A DNA stretch of 38,495 nucleotides from an uncultured Clostridium sp. (GTDB taxonomy: Bacteria > Bacillota > Clostridia > Lachnospirales > Lachnospiraceae): NCBI GenBank assembly GCA_900555045.1, contig USJW01000038.1:1-38495 (forward strand). Direction: 5' to 3'. The notes under the pieces were generated by a model. The model saw nothing but the letters and a program-made list of their open reading frames with translations. It was not told where the DNA came from and did not search any database. The stretch's first letter is position 1; each line of letters starts with the position of its first letter. This document shows positions 15,208 to 22,763 of this stretch, piece after piece. The translations under genes were made by a program, and so were the position numbers.

Positions 15208-16164
15208 ATGGGTTACGAGATTGAAGACGATGTGATGCCGCTGTTTCTCATCAACGGCTTTCTGGAGGCTGGAAAAACCCAGTTTCTGGATTTCACCATG
15301 CAGCAGGATTACTTTAAGACCGACGGAAAGACCCTGCTGATCGTGTGCGAAGAGGGAGACACGGAGTACGACGAGAAGAAGTTAAAGAAGAACCGCACCG
15401 CGGTGGTCTACGTGGACAGCTTTGAGAAGCTGACGCCCCAGTATCTGGACGAGCTGGAAGTGATCTACCGCCCGGAGCGGGTTTTGATGGAATGGAACGG
15501 CATGTGGAACCAGGACGAGTTAAAGCTGCCGGACGACTGGACGATCTATCAGCAGATCACCATCATCGACGGTTCCACCTTTGAGCTGTATGTCCAGAAT
15601 ATGAAGCCGCTGCTGGGCGCCATGCTGCGCGGCTCCGAGTTAGTGATCATGAACCGCTGCGACGGGCTTCCCGACGACAAGCTGACCAGCTACCGCAGAA
15701 CCATCCGCGCCATGAGCCGTGACAGCGAGATTGTGCTGGAGGACAAGGACGGGGAGATCGAGCAGGCCACCCTGGAGGAGGACCTGCCCTACGACCTCAG
15801 CGCGGAGGTGGTTGAGATCAAGCCCGAGGACTACGGTATCTGGTACATCGACTGCATGGACCAGCCGGAGCGCTACAAGGGGAAGACGGTGGAGTTCACC
15901 GCCATGGTGTTAAAATCCCCCAAATTCCCCAAGGGACAGTTTGTGCCGGGCCGTATGGCCATGACCTGCTGTGAGGCGGACATGACGTTTTTGGGATTTA
16001 TGTGCAAGTGGCCCGGGGCGGAGCAGTACCGGACCAAGCAATGGGTAAAAGTACGCGCCGAGGTAGGCGTGGAATATCAGAAGGACTATCACGGGGAGGG
16101 CCCGGTTCTCTACGCCAAGAGCGTGGAACCCGCCCAGGAGATCAAGGACGTCGTGCAGTTCTGA
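15208..16164 (+). CDS. G3E-like GTPase fused to a DUF1980/YcgQ-type domain
   Basis: A 318-aa two-part protein. Residues about 10-205 resemble a G3E GTPase: Walker A GFLEAGKT (17-24), and NRCD in IMNRCDGL as the specificity motif. The CxCC zinc motif is absent, and EPSG is replaced by MEWNG. Residues about 210-318 match the C-terminal domain of the YcgQ/TIGR03943 (DUF1980) family: YKGKTVEF, GRMAMTCCEADM, and a following WVKV. In Bacillus subtilis YcgQ and YcgR are zinc-starvation proteins working with the ZagA (YciC) chaperone. Here that domain is joined to a GTPase and no permease partner is in the window. Ribosome site GGAAGAGG lies inside the end of the upstream gene. A strong terminator follows. 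Assignment of the C-terminal domain is from remembered motifs. Confidence 0.75.
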   Translation: MGYEIEDDVMPLFLINGFLEAGKTQFLDFTMQQDYFKTDGKTLLIVCEEGDTEYDEKKLKKNRTAVVYVDSFEKLTPQYLDELEVIYRPERVLMEWNGMWNQDELKLPDDWTIYQQITIIDGSTFELYVQNMKPLLGAMLRGSELVIMNRCDGLPDDKLTSYRRTIRAMSRDSEIVLEDKDGEIEQATLEEDLPYDLSAEVVEIKPEDYGIWYIDCMDQPERYKGKTVEFTAMVLKSPKFPKGQFVPGRMAMTCCEADMTFLGFMCKWPGAEQYRTKQWVKVRAEVGVEYQKDYHGEGPVLYAKSVEPAQEIKDVVQF

Positions 16165-16169
16165 TAAAG

Positions 16170-16201
16170 ACGGCATCACCAGGAACGGTGATGCCGTTTT
16201 T
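16170..16201 (+). terminator. Strong intrinsic terminator after the G3E pair
   Basis: ACGGCATCACC (16170-16180) pairs perfectly with GGTGATGCCGT (16187-16197), loop AGGAAC, then a T run. Confidence 0.92.
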
Positions 16202-16260
16202 GCCGAGAGACAGTGGGAATTTTTTACTATTGCAAATAAAGGGGACAGGGGTAGGCGCAT

Positions 16261-17325
16261 ATGAGATCCAAGGTCGAGAAGCTGAGAGAAGAGAAGGGAC
16301 GGTTGGACCAGCTGGAGCAGCGGGACTGGCTGACCGGTCAGTACAACCGCGTGGCCACAGAGAGGCTGGTGAACCGGCTGATCGAGGAGCGGGGCTGCGG
16401 CGTGATGCTGGTTCTGGACGTGGACCATCTGCGAAAGATCAACGGCCGCCACGGCCACATTGTGGGGGATCATGTGCTGAGAGCCGTGGCGGGCGTGCTG
16501 GATTCCATGGTGTTCAGGCACGACGTGGTGGGGCGCATCGACGGGGACATGTTTGTGGTCTTCATGCCCGTGGATCAGGAGGAGCGCTTTTTGCAGGAGC
16601 GCTGCCGCCAGATCCGGGAGCGGCTTAAGGAGATCCGGCTGCCGGGCGATCTCTCCTTGAGCGTGTCGCTAAACGCCGGCGGAGCGGTTTGGCGGAGCGG
16701 GGACGACTACAACAGCATGTTTGAGCGGGCAAAGGAGCAGCTCTCAAGCGAAAAGCCGATCGGCCCCGCCAGGGAGAGATCCGCCGGGAGCGGCGCGCGA
16801 AAGGGGAATTTCATGGTCGATTTGCGGCAGGTGAGGGGAGAGCTGGCCGAGCAGACCATGATCCCCGGCGCATACTGCCAGGACTACGAGACCTTCAAGA
16901 ATATTTACCGGTTCGTGGAGCGGCGCCTTCGCCGCGCGAAGATCAGCTCCTACATCCTGCTTCTGACACTGACCGACGGAAACGGCGACTTCCCGCCGTT
17001 AGAGAAGCGGGAGCGCCAGATGGCCACGCTTCGGGAGCTGATTCAGAACTCCCTCCGCTCCGGGGACGTGTTCACCCAGTACAGCAGCTGCCAGTACCTG
17101 GTGATGGTGGCCGACGCCTCCGCCGAGAACGTGGAGATGATCGCCTCGCGCATCCGGGAGGCATTTTACCGGATCATCGACAACGGCACCGGCCAGGTTC
17201 TACTTCACCACTGCTACCCCATGTGGCCCGCCGGAAGACCCGCCAGAGATCCCGGCGCAGGCCGGGATGAGGACGGCGTGGATCCCGGAAATGCGCTTGG
17301 AAATGTTTCTGGTGAGTTCAAATAA
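16261..17325 (+). CDS. Protein with two degenerate GGDEF-like domains
   Basis: A 354-aa cytoplasmic protein without membrane segments. Residues about 18-165 look like a GGDEF domain (DWLTGQYNR, LVLDVDHLRKINGRHGHIVGD region), but the signature is RIDGDMF instead of GGDEF, so diguanylate cyclase activity is doubtful. Residues about 200-315 look like a second, more worn copy (ILLLTLTDGNG, then SCQYLVMV at the signature place). Such proteins may bind nucleotide or act as structural partners. The last 30 residues or so are Gly/Asp/Arg-rich and unlike the rest, so a late frameshift is possible; neither other frame gives a better end. A purine-rich stretch with two GGGG runs precedes ATG 16261. Single gene between two terminators. 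Confidence 0.7.
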   Translation: MRSKVEKLREEKGRLDQLEQRDWLTGQYNRVATERLVNRLIEERGCGVMLVLDVDHLRKINGRHGHIVGDHVLRAVAGVLDSMVFRHDVVGRIDGDMFVVFMPVDQEERFLQERCRQIRERLKEIRLPGDLSLSVSLNAGGAVWRSGDDYNSMFERAKEQLSSEKPIGPARERSAGSGARKGNFMVDLRQVRGELAEQTMIPGAYCQDYETFKNIYRFVERRLRRAKISSYILLLTLTDGNGDFPPLEKRERQMATLRELIQNSLRSGDVFTQYSSCQYLVMVADASAENVEMIASRIREAFYRIIDNGTGQVLLHHCYPMWPAGRPARDPGAGRDEDGVDPGNALGNVSGEFK

Positions 17326-17331
17326 TAAAAG

Positions 17332-17372
17332 AAGTTCCGGTCTCGGGAAAAATGGAGCCGGAACTTTTTTTT
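17332..17372. terminator. Bidirectional terminator between the GGDEF-like and LacI genes
   Basis: AAGTTCCGG (17332-17340) pairs with CCGGAACTT (17358-17366), followed by T's to 17372; on the other strand the stem is followed by CTTTTATTATT. It serves both convergent genes. Confidence 0.88.
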
Positions 17373-19527
17373 ACCGCAGCGAATCCAACAGCTTCTGCGT
17401 ATCCCAGAGCGCCTGCTCCGGCTGCTTCCCTCCGCGGATCGTCTCGATCAATTGCGTTCCCAGCAGGTACTCGAAGTCGCGCTGGTTGTAGTTCACATCC
17501 ACCAGGGACATGATGGGCTTGCGGATTCCCAGGCGGATGTTCTCGTCCATCTTTTCCAGCCAGGGGTAGGTGTCCAGCACCTCCCGCTGCTCATACACAC
17601 AGCGGCAGGCGGAGCCGCCGCCCATCATCACCAGCTCGGCGGCGATCTCCTCGCCGGTCGCCCATTTGACGAATTCACAGGCGGCCTTCGGGTTGCGGGA
17701 GTGGATCCCCACGCCCAGCGATCCGCCGGCCAACAGAGGCTTCTTCCCGGGAATCGGGGCGAAGCCTATTTTTTCGCCCGCGTTTGTCTCCGAGGCGGTG
17801 ACAAAGCGGGAGGCGTGGTTGACGTAGAGGATGGCGGTGGCCTGATCCCCGCGGGTGAAGTTGTCCGCGATGTCGTTCCAGCTGTGCACCAGCTCGGGGC
17901 TCGCGTAGGCGGCCATGGCCATGTAGCCCTTAAGCGCCCGCAGTGCGGCGGGGGTGGTGAGGTCCAGGCAGCCGTTCTTGCTGTAGGACAATCCCCCCTC
18001 GGCCAGGAGCCGCGGCAGGTAGTCGCTGGCCGCGGAGGTGGGGTTCCCGAGGGAGATGCTGGCCCCGTAGCGGGTGGGCGACTCTGCGCGGAAGGAGCGG
18101 GTGAAGAACCGGCAGACCGCGTCCAGCTCTACGTAGGTCTCCGGCACCTTCAGCACCTTCCCGGTGGCCTCGTAGAAGGCCCGCTGCTGCCCGCAGTCCT
18201 CAAAGAGGTCCTTTCGGTAGAAGAGCATCTGTACGCTCACGTCGAAGGGGAGCGCGTAGAGCTTCCCGCCGAACAGGGAAAAGTCGTCCTGAAGATTTGG
18301 AAGAAACTGGGAGAACCGGCTGGCACAGCTCACATCCAGCTCCGCCAGGTTGTAAAAGAGCCTGGGGGCCAGGTAGGAGAGGCTGGAGGGATCTAAGCGG
18401 ATGATGTCCCAGGGCTCATGCGCCTCAGACAGGATGTGCTCGAACACGGTGGACAGCGGGTAGGTCTCAATCTCCACCGGGATGCCGTACTGGCGTTCAA
18501 ACCGGGGAATCAAGTATTTGAGCGCTGTCATGGCCGGGGTTCGGTGGGCGATCATGCGCAGGGGCTGCTTGTGGATCACAGCGGCCGCCGCCATCGGCCG
18601 GACGCAGCCGGACACCGGAAACACCCGCGTCGCAAGGGGGGCTGTCCCCTCGATCTGCCCGATTAAGGCCTCCGCCGCCTCATGTCCCAGGCCGCGGTAA
18701 TTGAGCGCCAGATGATAGTAGCGGCTGTCCATGGTGGGGCGCAGCGGCGACAGGGAGAGAATCTTCGGGATCCTTAAGCTGCAGGTGGAAAAAACGTGGT
18801 AGACCCGGTCCGCCAACGCCTCGCCGGTGGCGATCACCCAGGGAACCTGCGGCTTTTGCGCTAACAGCTGGTAGACCGCCGAGGCGCCCGCGCCGTTGCC
18901 GTTGGAAAACAGGTCCGGCGTACGCTCTGCGCACTCCGCCAGGCGGTCGCAGAAGGCCTGCTGATCCGGGTAGTAGGATTCACCGGTCACGCAGCAGAAT
19001 TCCTCCTCGCCCACCAGATCGGCCGCAAGCTTTGCCGCCTGGTCCATGTCGAAGGCGTAGTAGACAAACCCGCTGCTCCTGGGCTTTCGCTCCAGAAACA
19101 GCAGCGGGATTTTTCGCGCCAGGGCGGGCTGGTACTCCTTCTTCTCGGTCTTCAGGCAGGAGACCGTGAGGATGGCGCTGGCTTTGATGGCCAGAGCCTC
19201 GCCGATGGCCCGGCGCTCTAAGGGCGGGAGATCGTCCGTCAAAAACAGGCGAACGCTGTAGCCGTGCCGTTCCGCGCTCCGCAAAATCCCGGTGTAGAGA
19301 TCCGCGTAGCCCGGTGTGGACACGGAGGGCAGAAGCAGCGCCAGGGTTTTGGTGGTTCCCCTGCGCAGCAGGCTGGCTTTCTCGTCGATGGCGTAGCCCA
19401 TGGCCACCGCCGTCTCCTCCACCAACTTAATCTTCTCGTAGCTGACATTTCCACGTTTGTTGAGCACATTGGACACGGTGCCGTGGGACACACCGGCCGC
19501 TTTCGCTATATCTTTTATGGTTGGCAT
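17371..19527 (-). CDS. LacI-type repressor fused to a complete ABC solute-binding domain
   Basis: A 718-aa protein, about twice the usual LacI length. Residues 3-50 are a LacI helix-turn-helix (IKDIAKAAGVSHGTVSNVLN) with hinge; 58-318 are the usual periplasmic-binding-like effector domain; and 322-718 are a further family 1 extracellular solute-binding fold with typical parts such as PRFERQYGIPVEIET, LPFDVSVQMLFYRKDLFED, GSLGVGIHS, and AACEFVKWATG. There is no signal peptide or lipobox, so the SBP part must be cytoplasmic. The reading frame is continuous with no stop or frameshift across the junctions. A promoter and a LacI-type operator precede it, and a matching operator sits in the divergent promoter of the HAD-ABC operon. 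It probably represses itself and that operon, with two possible ligand sites. Ligand unknown. Confidence 0.88.
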   Translation of the reverse strand: MPTIKDIAKAAGVSHGTVSNVLNKRGNVSYEKIKLVEETAVAMGYAIDEKASLLRRGTTKTLALLLPSVSTPGYADLYTGILRSAERHGYSVRLFLTDDLPPLERRAIGEALAIKASAILTVSCLKTEKKEYQPALARKIPLLFLERKPRSSGFVYYAFDMDQAAKLAADLVGEEEFCCVTGESYYPDQQAFCDRLAECAERTPDLFSNGNGAGASAVYQLLAQKPQVPWVIATGEALADRVYHVFSTCSLRIPKILSLSPLRPTMDSRYYHLALNYRGLGHEAAEALIGQIEGTAPLATRVFPVSGCVRPMAAAAVIHKQPLRMIAHRTPAMTALKYLIPRFERQYGIPVEIETYPLSTVFEHILSEAHEPWDIIRLDPSSLSYLAPRLFYNLAELDVSCASRFSQFLPNLQDDFSLFGGKLYALPFDVSVQMLFYRKDLFEDCGQQRAFYEATGKVLKVPETYVELDAVCRFFTRSFRAESPTRYGASISLGNPTSAASDYLPRLLAEGGLSYSKNGCLDLTTPAALRALKGYMAMAAYASPELVHSWNDIADNFTRGDQATAILYVNHASRFVTASETNAGEKIGFAPIPGKKPLLAGGSLGVGIHSRNPKAACEFVKWATGEEIAAELVMMGGGSACRCVYEQREVLDTYPWLEKMDENIRLGIRKPIMSLVDVNYNQRDFEYLLGTQLIETIRGGKQPEQALWDTQKLLDSLR

Positions 19528-19562
19528 ACAGAACCTTCTTTATCAAATAATGGGGTGCATTT

Positions 19563-19574
19563 TGGAACGTTATA
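19563..19574. promoter_or_regulatory. LacI-type operator in the repressor's own leader
   Basis: TGGAACGTTATA has the central CG typical of LacI-family operators, and its left half TGGAA repeats in the operator at 19693-19704. It lies in the untranslated leader of the repressor gene, about 36 bp before its start codon. Confidence 0.6.
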
Positions 19575-19596
19575 ATTTCGTGAACATTACATGTTT

Positions 19597-19625
19597 ATTG
19601 TAAGGTATTTCCTCATAAAAGTCAA
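19597..19625 (-). promoter_or_regulatory. Promoter of the LacI-SBP gene
   Basis: On the minus strand: TTGACT (19625-19620), 17-bp spacer, TACAAT (19602-19597). Confidence 0.65.
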
Positions 19626-19691
19626 TTAATCATAAAAGTGTTTGAAAAAGCACTGTTTTTGTGGAAAAAGCAAAAATATTCTGAAAATCAA

Positions 19692-19720
19692 TTGACACGT
19701 TCCAACTAAACTGATATGAT
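19692..19720 (+). promoter_or_regulatory. Promoter of the HAD-ABC operon with LacI-type operator
   Basis: TTGACA (19692-19697), 17-bp spacer, TATGAT (19715-19720). TGACACGTTCCA (19693-19704) overlaps the -35 and is close to the palindrome TGGAACGTTCCA. It matches the operator in the repressor leader in inverted orientation (shared TTGGAACGT). Confidence 0.7.
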
Positions 19721-19761
19721 GGGATTACAAGGGTTAAGAGAAAATTAACAGGGGGTGCACA

Positions 19762-20589
19762 ATGGATATCAAGGCAATCTTGCTGGATTTTGACGGTACC
19801 ACACTGCAGAGGGACCAGACCTTTATCTCCTTCCGCAATATGGCGGCGCTGAGAAAGGCGATGGACAGGGGAATCGAGATTATTCCCTGCACCGGCCGCT
19901 GTGAGGACATGTTTCCACCGCAGATCGAGGCGGAGAAGCGGATCCACTACTGGGTGACCGCCAGTGGCGCGCGGGTGGTGGACCGGAACACGAAGGAGGT
20001 CATCTACCAGTCGCTGTTTACTCCGGAGGAGTCGGCTGCGCTTTGCCGGATCTATGAGAACCGGGAGATCTACTCGGAGATTGCGGCGGAGGGGCTGATC
20101 TACATGGAGGAGAGTGTGTGCAGCCACTTAGAGGATTTCCCGGTGCCGCCCCATCACGTGTGGTTTCTGGAGAAGGGCCGCCAGATTGCAGTGGACAATC
20201 CCTCTGAGTACTTTTTAGAGCGAAACATCGGGGTTGAAAAATTCAACATCTACGGCGTGCCGGAGGAGCTCCAGAAGCCGATTCTGGACGAGCTTTTGGC
20301 CACCGGGGTGATCGCGGTGACCGAGGGAGCGGGAAAGGATATCCAGTTTTTCCCGAAGCGCCTGGACAAGAAGAAAGCTATGGAAGCGCTGTTTGAGCGC
20401 ATGGGAATCGGATTTGAGAACGTGATGAGCATCGGCGACGCCGCCATGGACGAGCCGGTGATCGTGCAGTCCGCCATCGGCGTTGCGGTGGGCAACGCGC
20501 CGGAGTGGCTGAAGGAGAAGGCGGACTATGTGGCCGCTCCCTTCTACGAGGACGGGGTGGCCGAGGCCATCGAGCGGTTCCTGCTTTAG
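19762..20589 (+). CDS. Cof-type HAD phosphatase
   Basis: A 275-aa HAD hydrolase with a Cof/type IIB cap. Motif I is LLDFDGTTL, motif II is IPCTGR, the catalytic Lys lies in KRLDKKKAM, and motif III/IV is SIGDAAMDEPVI followed by GVAVGNAPEWLKEKADYV. Cof-type enzymes dephosphorylate sugar phosphates and related metabolites in the cytoplasm. It is the first gene of an operon with another HAD enzyme and an ABC importer. Two phosphatases with an importer suggest that the imported compound is phosphorylated (inference). The A/G stretch ending GGGGG provides the ribosome site before ATG 19762. Confidence 0.88.
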   Translation: MDIKAILLDFDGTTLQRDQTFISFRNMAALRKAMDRGIEIIPCTGRCEDMFPPQIEAEKRIHYWVTASGARVVDRNTKEVIYQSLFTPEESAALCRIYENREIYSEIAAEGLIYMEESVCSHLEDFPVPPHHVWFLEKGRQIAVDNPSEYFLERNIGVEKFNIYGVPEELQKPILDELLATGVIAVTEGAGKDIQFFPKRLDKKKAMEALFERMGIGFENVMSIGDAAMDEPVIVQSAIGVAVGNAPEWLKEKADYVAAPFYEDGVAEAIERFLL

Positions 20590-20601
20590 GAGGTGTGCGG
20601 A

Positions 20602-21477
20602 TTGAAACGGGAAATTTTCCAGGATTATAAGCCGGAGCATGAGTTTTTGGTGTGTATCGATTCCGACGGCTGCGCCTTCGACACCATGGAGATCAAACAC
20701 AAGGAGTGCTTTTGCCCGGTCACGGTGCTCGTCTGGCGGCTCCAGCCCGTCTCCAAGTATGTGCGGGAGATCTGGGAGTACACCAACCTCTACTCCAAGG
20801 ACCGGGGCAGATCCCGTTTCCACGAGCTTGTGATGCTCTTTGACTGGCTGGAGCGCAGGCCGGAGGTGCGGGAGCGGGAGATTAAGCTTCCCGACATAAA
20901 GCCGCTGCGGGACTGGGTGGAACACGCGCCGGTCTTAAACAACCAGGCGCTTGCAGAGTCGGAGGATCCGGTGCTAAAGAGGACCCTGGAGTGGTCCCTC
21001 GAGTGCAACCGGAGAATCAAGGAGATGGTCTTCGGCGTGCCGCCGTTTCCGAAGGTGCGGGACAGCTTAAAACGCCTGTACCCGTCCTGCGATATCGCCA
21101 TCGTGTCCGCAACCGCAAAGGAAGCCCTGCGGGCGGAGTGGCAGGAGCACGACCTGTTCCGGTACGTGAAGGTGCTGGGCGCCCAGGAGGACGGAACCAA
21201 GCGAGAGTGCATAGAGGATCTGGGGAGACACTACAAGCCGGGCCATGTGCTGATGATCGGGGACGCCCCGGGTGATATGGAGGCGGCCCACGCAAACGGA
21301 GCACTGTTTTACCCCATACGGCCGGGGGAGGAGACGGCGTCCTGGAAGGCGTTCTACGAGGCCGACCTGGAGCGGTTCCTAAATGGGGCCTACGGAAAAG
21401 AGGAAGAAGCAACGCGGATCAGGCAGTTTATGGACTGCCTGCCGGACACACCGCCATGGGAACGGGGGTTGTCATAG
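20602..21477 (+). CDS. HAD hydrolase with long cap
   Basis: A 291-aa HAD-superfamily protein. Motif I is CIDSDGCAFDTM (Asp-x-Asp), motif II is IVSATAKEA, and motif III/IV is LMIGDAPGDMEAA. A long helical insert (residues about 20-140) between motifs I and II forms the cap. I do not know a specific substrate. The start is a TTG at 20602, because AGGAGG at 20588-20593 leaves eight bases to it; a GTG at 20593 would overlap that site. The ribosome site itself overlaps the stop of the upstream HAD gene, so the two are coupled. It is followed by the solute-binding lipoprotein of the same operon. Confidence 0.82.
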   Translation: MKREIFQDYKPEHEFLVCIDSDGCAFDTMEIKHKECFCPVTVLVWRLQPVSKYVREIWEYTNLYSKDRGRSRFHELVMLFDWLERRPEVREREIKLPDIKPLRDWVEHAPVLNNQALAESEDPVLKRTLEWSLECNRRIKEMVFGVPPFPKVRDSLKRLYPSCDIAIVSATAKEALRAEWQEHDLFRYVKVLGAQEDGTKRECIEDLGRHYKPGHVLMIGDAPGDMEAAHANGALFYPIRPGEETASWKAFYEADLERFLNGAYGKEEEATRIRQFMDCLPDTPPWERGLS

Positions 21478-21535
21478 GGCGGCGGACGGGGGACCGCATT
21501 GTATAAAAAGTGTTTAAAGAAGAGGAGGAACGAAC

Positions 21536-22663
21536 ATGAAAAAAATGCTCAGTATCTTGTTGGCGGTGACAATGGTGTGCGGTATGGCCGCATGCGGCAA
21601 GAAGGAAGCTCCCGCGCCCACCACGGCGGCGCAGACCGAGGCAAAGAAGGAAGAGACGAAGGCAGAGGCAAAGCCGGAGGAGACGAAGGCGGAGGAAGCC
21701 GCCCAGGGCGAGTTTGAACCGACCAATTCCTTAGTCCTTTACACATCAGGATCCACCTCAGAGTACGAGCTGACGGTGAAGCTGTTCAACGAGGCGTATC
21801 CGGACATTGAGGTTGAGATTGTCAGCGCGGGCACAGGCGAGCTGTCCAGCCGTATCGTAGCCGAGAAGGAGAACCCCGCAGGCGACGTCCTGATGGGCGG
21901 CGGCGTGTCCACCTATGAGGGGATTGCGGAGTGTCTGGACGACTACAAGAGCAAGAACTTTGACGAGATTTATGAGGCATTTCAGCCCACCTCGCTGAAA
22001 TCCACCCCCTGCTACATCAACGTGAACAGCATCATTGTCAACAAGACGCTTGCCAGTGAGCTGGGCGTCACCATCGACGGCTGGGAATCCCTGACCGACG
22101 AGCGGTTAAAAGGAAAGATCGCGTTCGCGGATCCGTCCGCTTCCAGCTCTGCTCTGGAGCAGTTGATCAACATGCTGGCCGCTATGAGCACCACCGACAA
22201 CCCGGACGGCGGCTGGGAATTTGTACAGCGCTTCTTAAAGAACCTGGACGGAAAGATTTCCTCCAGCTCCTCCGCCTGCTATAAGGGCGTCGTTGAGGGC
22301 GAGTATGTTGTGGGACTGACCAACGAGGATAAGGCGATCAGCTACCTGTCCGCAGGAGCGGATGTAAACGTTGTGTACGCGAAGGAAGGCATCGACCTGC
22401 GTACCGGTAATCTGGGCATCATCAAGGGCGGACCGAACCCCTACAACGCGAGACTGTTTGTGGATTTCGTCATCTCCAAGGACTGCCAGACCGCCATGGA
22501 AAAAGAGCTGTGTGTCCGTCCGGTCAACAAGAACGTTCCGATGACCACTGAGGGACGTATTGCAACCGACGACATCGTATCGATTCCGTACCCCACCGAT
22601 TGGGTGAAGGAGAACTCCGACAGCGTGAAGGTGCAGTTCCAGGATACATGGACATCCCTGTAG
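21536..22663 (+). CDS. ABC transporter solute-binding lipoprotein (Fe3+/AfuA/2-AEP-type fold)
   Basis: A 375-aa exported protein. Signal peptide 1-19 ends in the lipobox MAAC (C20), followed by a Lys/Glu/Ala/Thr-rich linker to about residue 60. The mature part resembles the FbpA-like cluster of binding proteins (LVLYTSGSTSEYELTVKLFNE, INVNSIIVNK, KGKIAFADPSASSSA). Members bind ferric ion, spermidine, 2-aminoethylphosphonate or, as in AfuA, hexose phosphates. The Tyr pair used for iron is not evident, and the Ser-rich parts fit an anion or phosphate ligand. With two HAD phosphatases upstream, organophosphate uptake is the likeliest reading. AGGAGG precedes ATG 21536. A hairpin follows the gene. 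Confidence 0.85.
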   Translation: MKKMLSILLAVTMVCGMAACGKKEAPAPTTAAQTEAKKEETKAEAKPEETKAEEAAQGEFEPTNSLVLYTSGSTSEYELTVKLFNEAYPDIEVEIVSAGTGELSSRIVAEKENPAGDVLMGGGVSTYEGIAECLDDYKSKNFDEIYEAFQPTSLKSTPCYINVNSIIVNKTLASELGVTIDGWESLTDERLKGKIAFADPSASSSALEQLINMLAAMSTTDNPDGGWEFVQRFLKNLDGKISSSSSACYKGVVEGEYVVGLTNEDKAISYLSAGADVNVVYAKEGIDLRTGNLGIIKGGPNPYNARLFVDFVISKDCQTAMEKELCVRPVNKNVPMTTEGRIATDDIVSIPYPTDWVKENSDSVKVQFQDTWTSL

Positions 22664-22698
22664 ATCGCGGGAGAAGGTTCATCACAGAGTGAGTTTCA

Positions 22699-22726
22699 GC
22701 TGCCGCCAAAAGGCGGCAGCCCTTTT
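22699..22726 (+). terminator. Intra-operon terminator-like hairpin after the SBP gene
   Basis: GCTGCCGCC-AAAA-GGCGGCAGC (22699-22720) followed by CCTTTT. Partial termination or 3'-end protection here would make more binding protein than ATPase and permease. Confidence 0.75.
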
Positions 22727-22763
22727 AAATCTTACAAATAATGAATGATTGGGGAGAGGCGTT

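Noticed and set aside
14076..15209. Minus-strand 377-aa frame with Val/Met repeats
   Set aside because: It is the reverse reading of the His-repeat GTPase gene; the repeat keeps the frame open by periodicity.
17267..17491. Frameshifted true C-terminus of the GGDEF-like protein
   Set aside because: The alternative frame runs through the terminator and resembles no known ending, so a frameshift is not supported.
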